DNA of 64,000 bases from Coemansia sp. RSA 487 (taxonomy: Eukaryota > Kickxellomycota > Kickxellomycetes > Kickxellales > Kickxellaceae). The DNA lies in assembly GCA_027577595.1 (NCBI GenBank), contig JANBRJ010000015.1, positions 183,379 to 247,378 of the forward strand, written 5' to 3'. Positions 63,053-64,000 of the stretch are shown one piece after another; position 1 is the first letter of the stretch; each line of letters begins with the position of its first letter. Both the position numbers and the translations under genes were made by a program. Under the pieces are notes generated by a model, which had not been told where the DNA came from, did no database searches, and saw only the letters and a program-made list of their open reading frames with translations.

Positions 63053-64000
63053 ACCATCATTTACTGGCCTAGTACATTTTCTCACATTCATATTGCTGTA
63101 ATGTGGAAATAACATAATAAGTGGCAAAGATATCTATGGAAAATGCTTTGAGTATTAGGCAACAAACTTGCATCTCTGTTTGTGGTAGCATTATCAGGTT
63201 GTCATGCCAGCTTTGCATACAATAACAAGATATATGGTGTCATGTTCTTGATGGGTAATTCCTGAATGGTGTCATGATTCTTGGCGGTTTACGGCTATAA
63301 AATAGCCTAATGCTTATACCATTTCTTCATATCATCCTCGGTCTCTGTTTAATATATATATTATACTCTTACGTAACAGCCCTAGCGTCTGTAACGTAAC
63401 ACAGAGCAACACGGCCCTTGTTTTGATGATAGGCAAATACATATCCTATTATTACCTAACAAAACAATACATTTACCAAGTTATCACTTTTGCTTCTCTC
63501 AATATAAACTGCCCTGTTCGGAACTGTGAAAATTTAAGGTATAATTTTTATAGCTTTATATGTTCAAATATTATTTGACCAGAAAGTAATAGTTTAGTGT
63601 TTGTCATCTCAGGTTTACAAAACATATACTGTCAAGCTATAGACTTGCCATAATGGGGATATACATGCAATTCATATTCTACATCATGATCTGCAAGGTC
63701 AAAAACTACTACACATCCACTTATAAAGGGATTGTCTCTGTTATATGTTAAAGGAGTTCTTTAGCTTCACTCTTATCAGTTTTGTTTTAGTCGATGAAAT
63801 ATATATCTAAGTATTTGCTTGCTTCTTATTACGTTTGTCAACCATAAACAAATAATGGCCCCATGATCTCAATGGCACTCCATCGTGGTGTATGCTTAAA
63901 ACTATAACAAAGAAAACAAAATTTTTGTCACGCTAGTGTGTTGTCATATGCAGGGCTGATTTCCATACAGATGGGTTGGGGCAACCACTGGTTGTGGACA
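63053..64000. other. AT-rich end of window, no gene seen
   Basis: About 950 bp. Contains a partial direct repeat (ATGGTGTCATG at 63234 and 63266, each followed by a similar TTCTTG stretch), the right inverted-repeat arm (63926-63952) and, at the edge, a small palindrome CAACCACTGGTTG. No ORF with recognisable content. Confidence 0.5.

Larger units (their letters stand above)
62028..63952. mobile_element. Possible transposon remnant bounded by ~28-bp inverted repeats
   Basis: The left arm is 62028-62055 and the right arm is 63926-63952 in inverse orientation. They share the core CACACTAGCGTGACA exactly and the flank TGCATA(C/T)GACA, differing by two substitutions and one indel. The 1.9 kb between holds decayed coding remnants and micro-ORF E. 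No transposase and no target-site duplication were recognised, so this may be a non-autonomous or dead DNA element, or two separate inverted copies of a short repeat. Confidence 0.35.

Noticed and set aside
1-64000. Biosynthetic gene cluster
   Set aside because: The SDR, hydrolase and ABC transporter are within 12 kb, but PEX1 and TIM13 lie between and no core synthase is present.

Overview
The window is nuclear DNA from a fungus. The genes are fungal in type: a PKA-site neutral trehalase, an RSN1/CSC1 channel, Sey1, an AP180 adaptor, a Cep57-domain spindle-pole protein and a frameshifted antizyme. Introns are few and short (about 90-210 nt), with GTAAGT-type donors and, where checked, CTAAC branch sites. 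Lineage-specific F-box-like genes, homopolymer-rich proteins and wide swings in base composition suggest an early-diverging lineage. Kickxellomycotina (Coemansia relatives) is my best guess, but it is an impression and not shown by the sequence. No tRNA, rRNA, CRISPR or viral sequence was recognised. All exon joins were worked out by hand from splice signals and reading frame.

Layout. 0-5 kb: the end of an ESS2/DGCR14-like splicing factor, convergent with an ABCC transporter. 5.7-12 kb: PEX1 (two exons), a small Tim (Tim13-like), an EHT1/ABHD3-like hydrolase and a retinol-dehydrogenase-like SDR. 12.7-24.7 kb: a four-exon AP180/CALM adaptor, a large WDR44-like WD40 protein with a terminal zinc ribbon, a coiled-coil protein with a CC1-box-like AAxxG motif, and a GNAT acetyltransferase. 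24.9-30.7 kb: three AT-rich F-box/LRR-like genes. 31-35.7 kb: SEY1 and an UNC93-like transporter. 35.7-42.3 kb: a 6.6 kb AT-rich block with no conventional gene, but with three micro-ORFs (40-50 codons) and a 78-bp tandem duplication. 42.3-59.1 kb: AP-3 sigma, a Ppc89/Cep57-like spindle-pole protein, ornithine decarboxylase antizyme with a +1 frameshift, U1-C, a class I PITP, a CSC1-type channel and neutral trehalase. 59.1-64 kb: a second gene-poor AT-rich block with two more micro-ORFs, decayed coding remnants and a pair of inverted repeats 1.9 kb apart.

The genes do not form a pathway cluster. Several serve membrane traffic and organelle identity (AP180, AP-3 sigma, Sey1, PITP, PEX1, Tim13). 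The most interesting items are (1) five micro-ORFs in the gene-poor blocks, most preceded by a TATA-like box and a TTGCC element at a fixed spacing; (2) the antizyme shift site, with GUU in place of UCC before UGA and a two-stem structure just downstream; (3) a candidate fungal CC1-box (BICD/Spindly-like) dynein adaptor; (4) a small Tim lacking one of its four canonical cysteines; and (5) the inverted-repeat pair at 62.0/63.9 kb.
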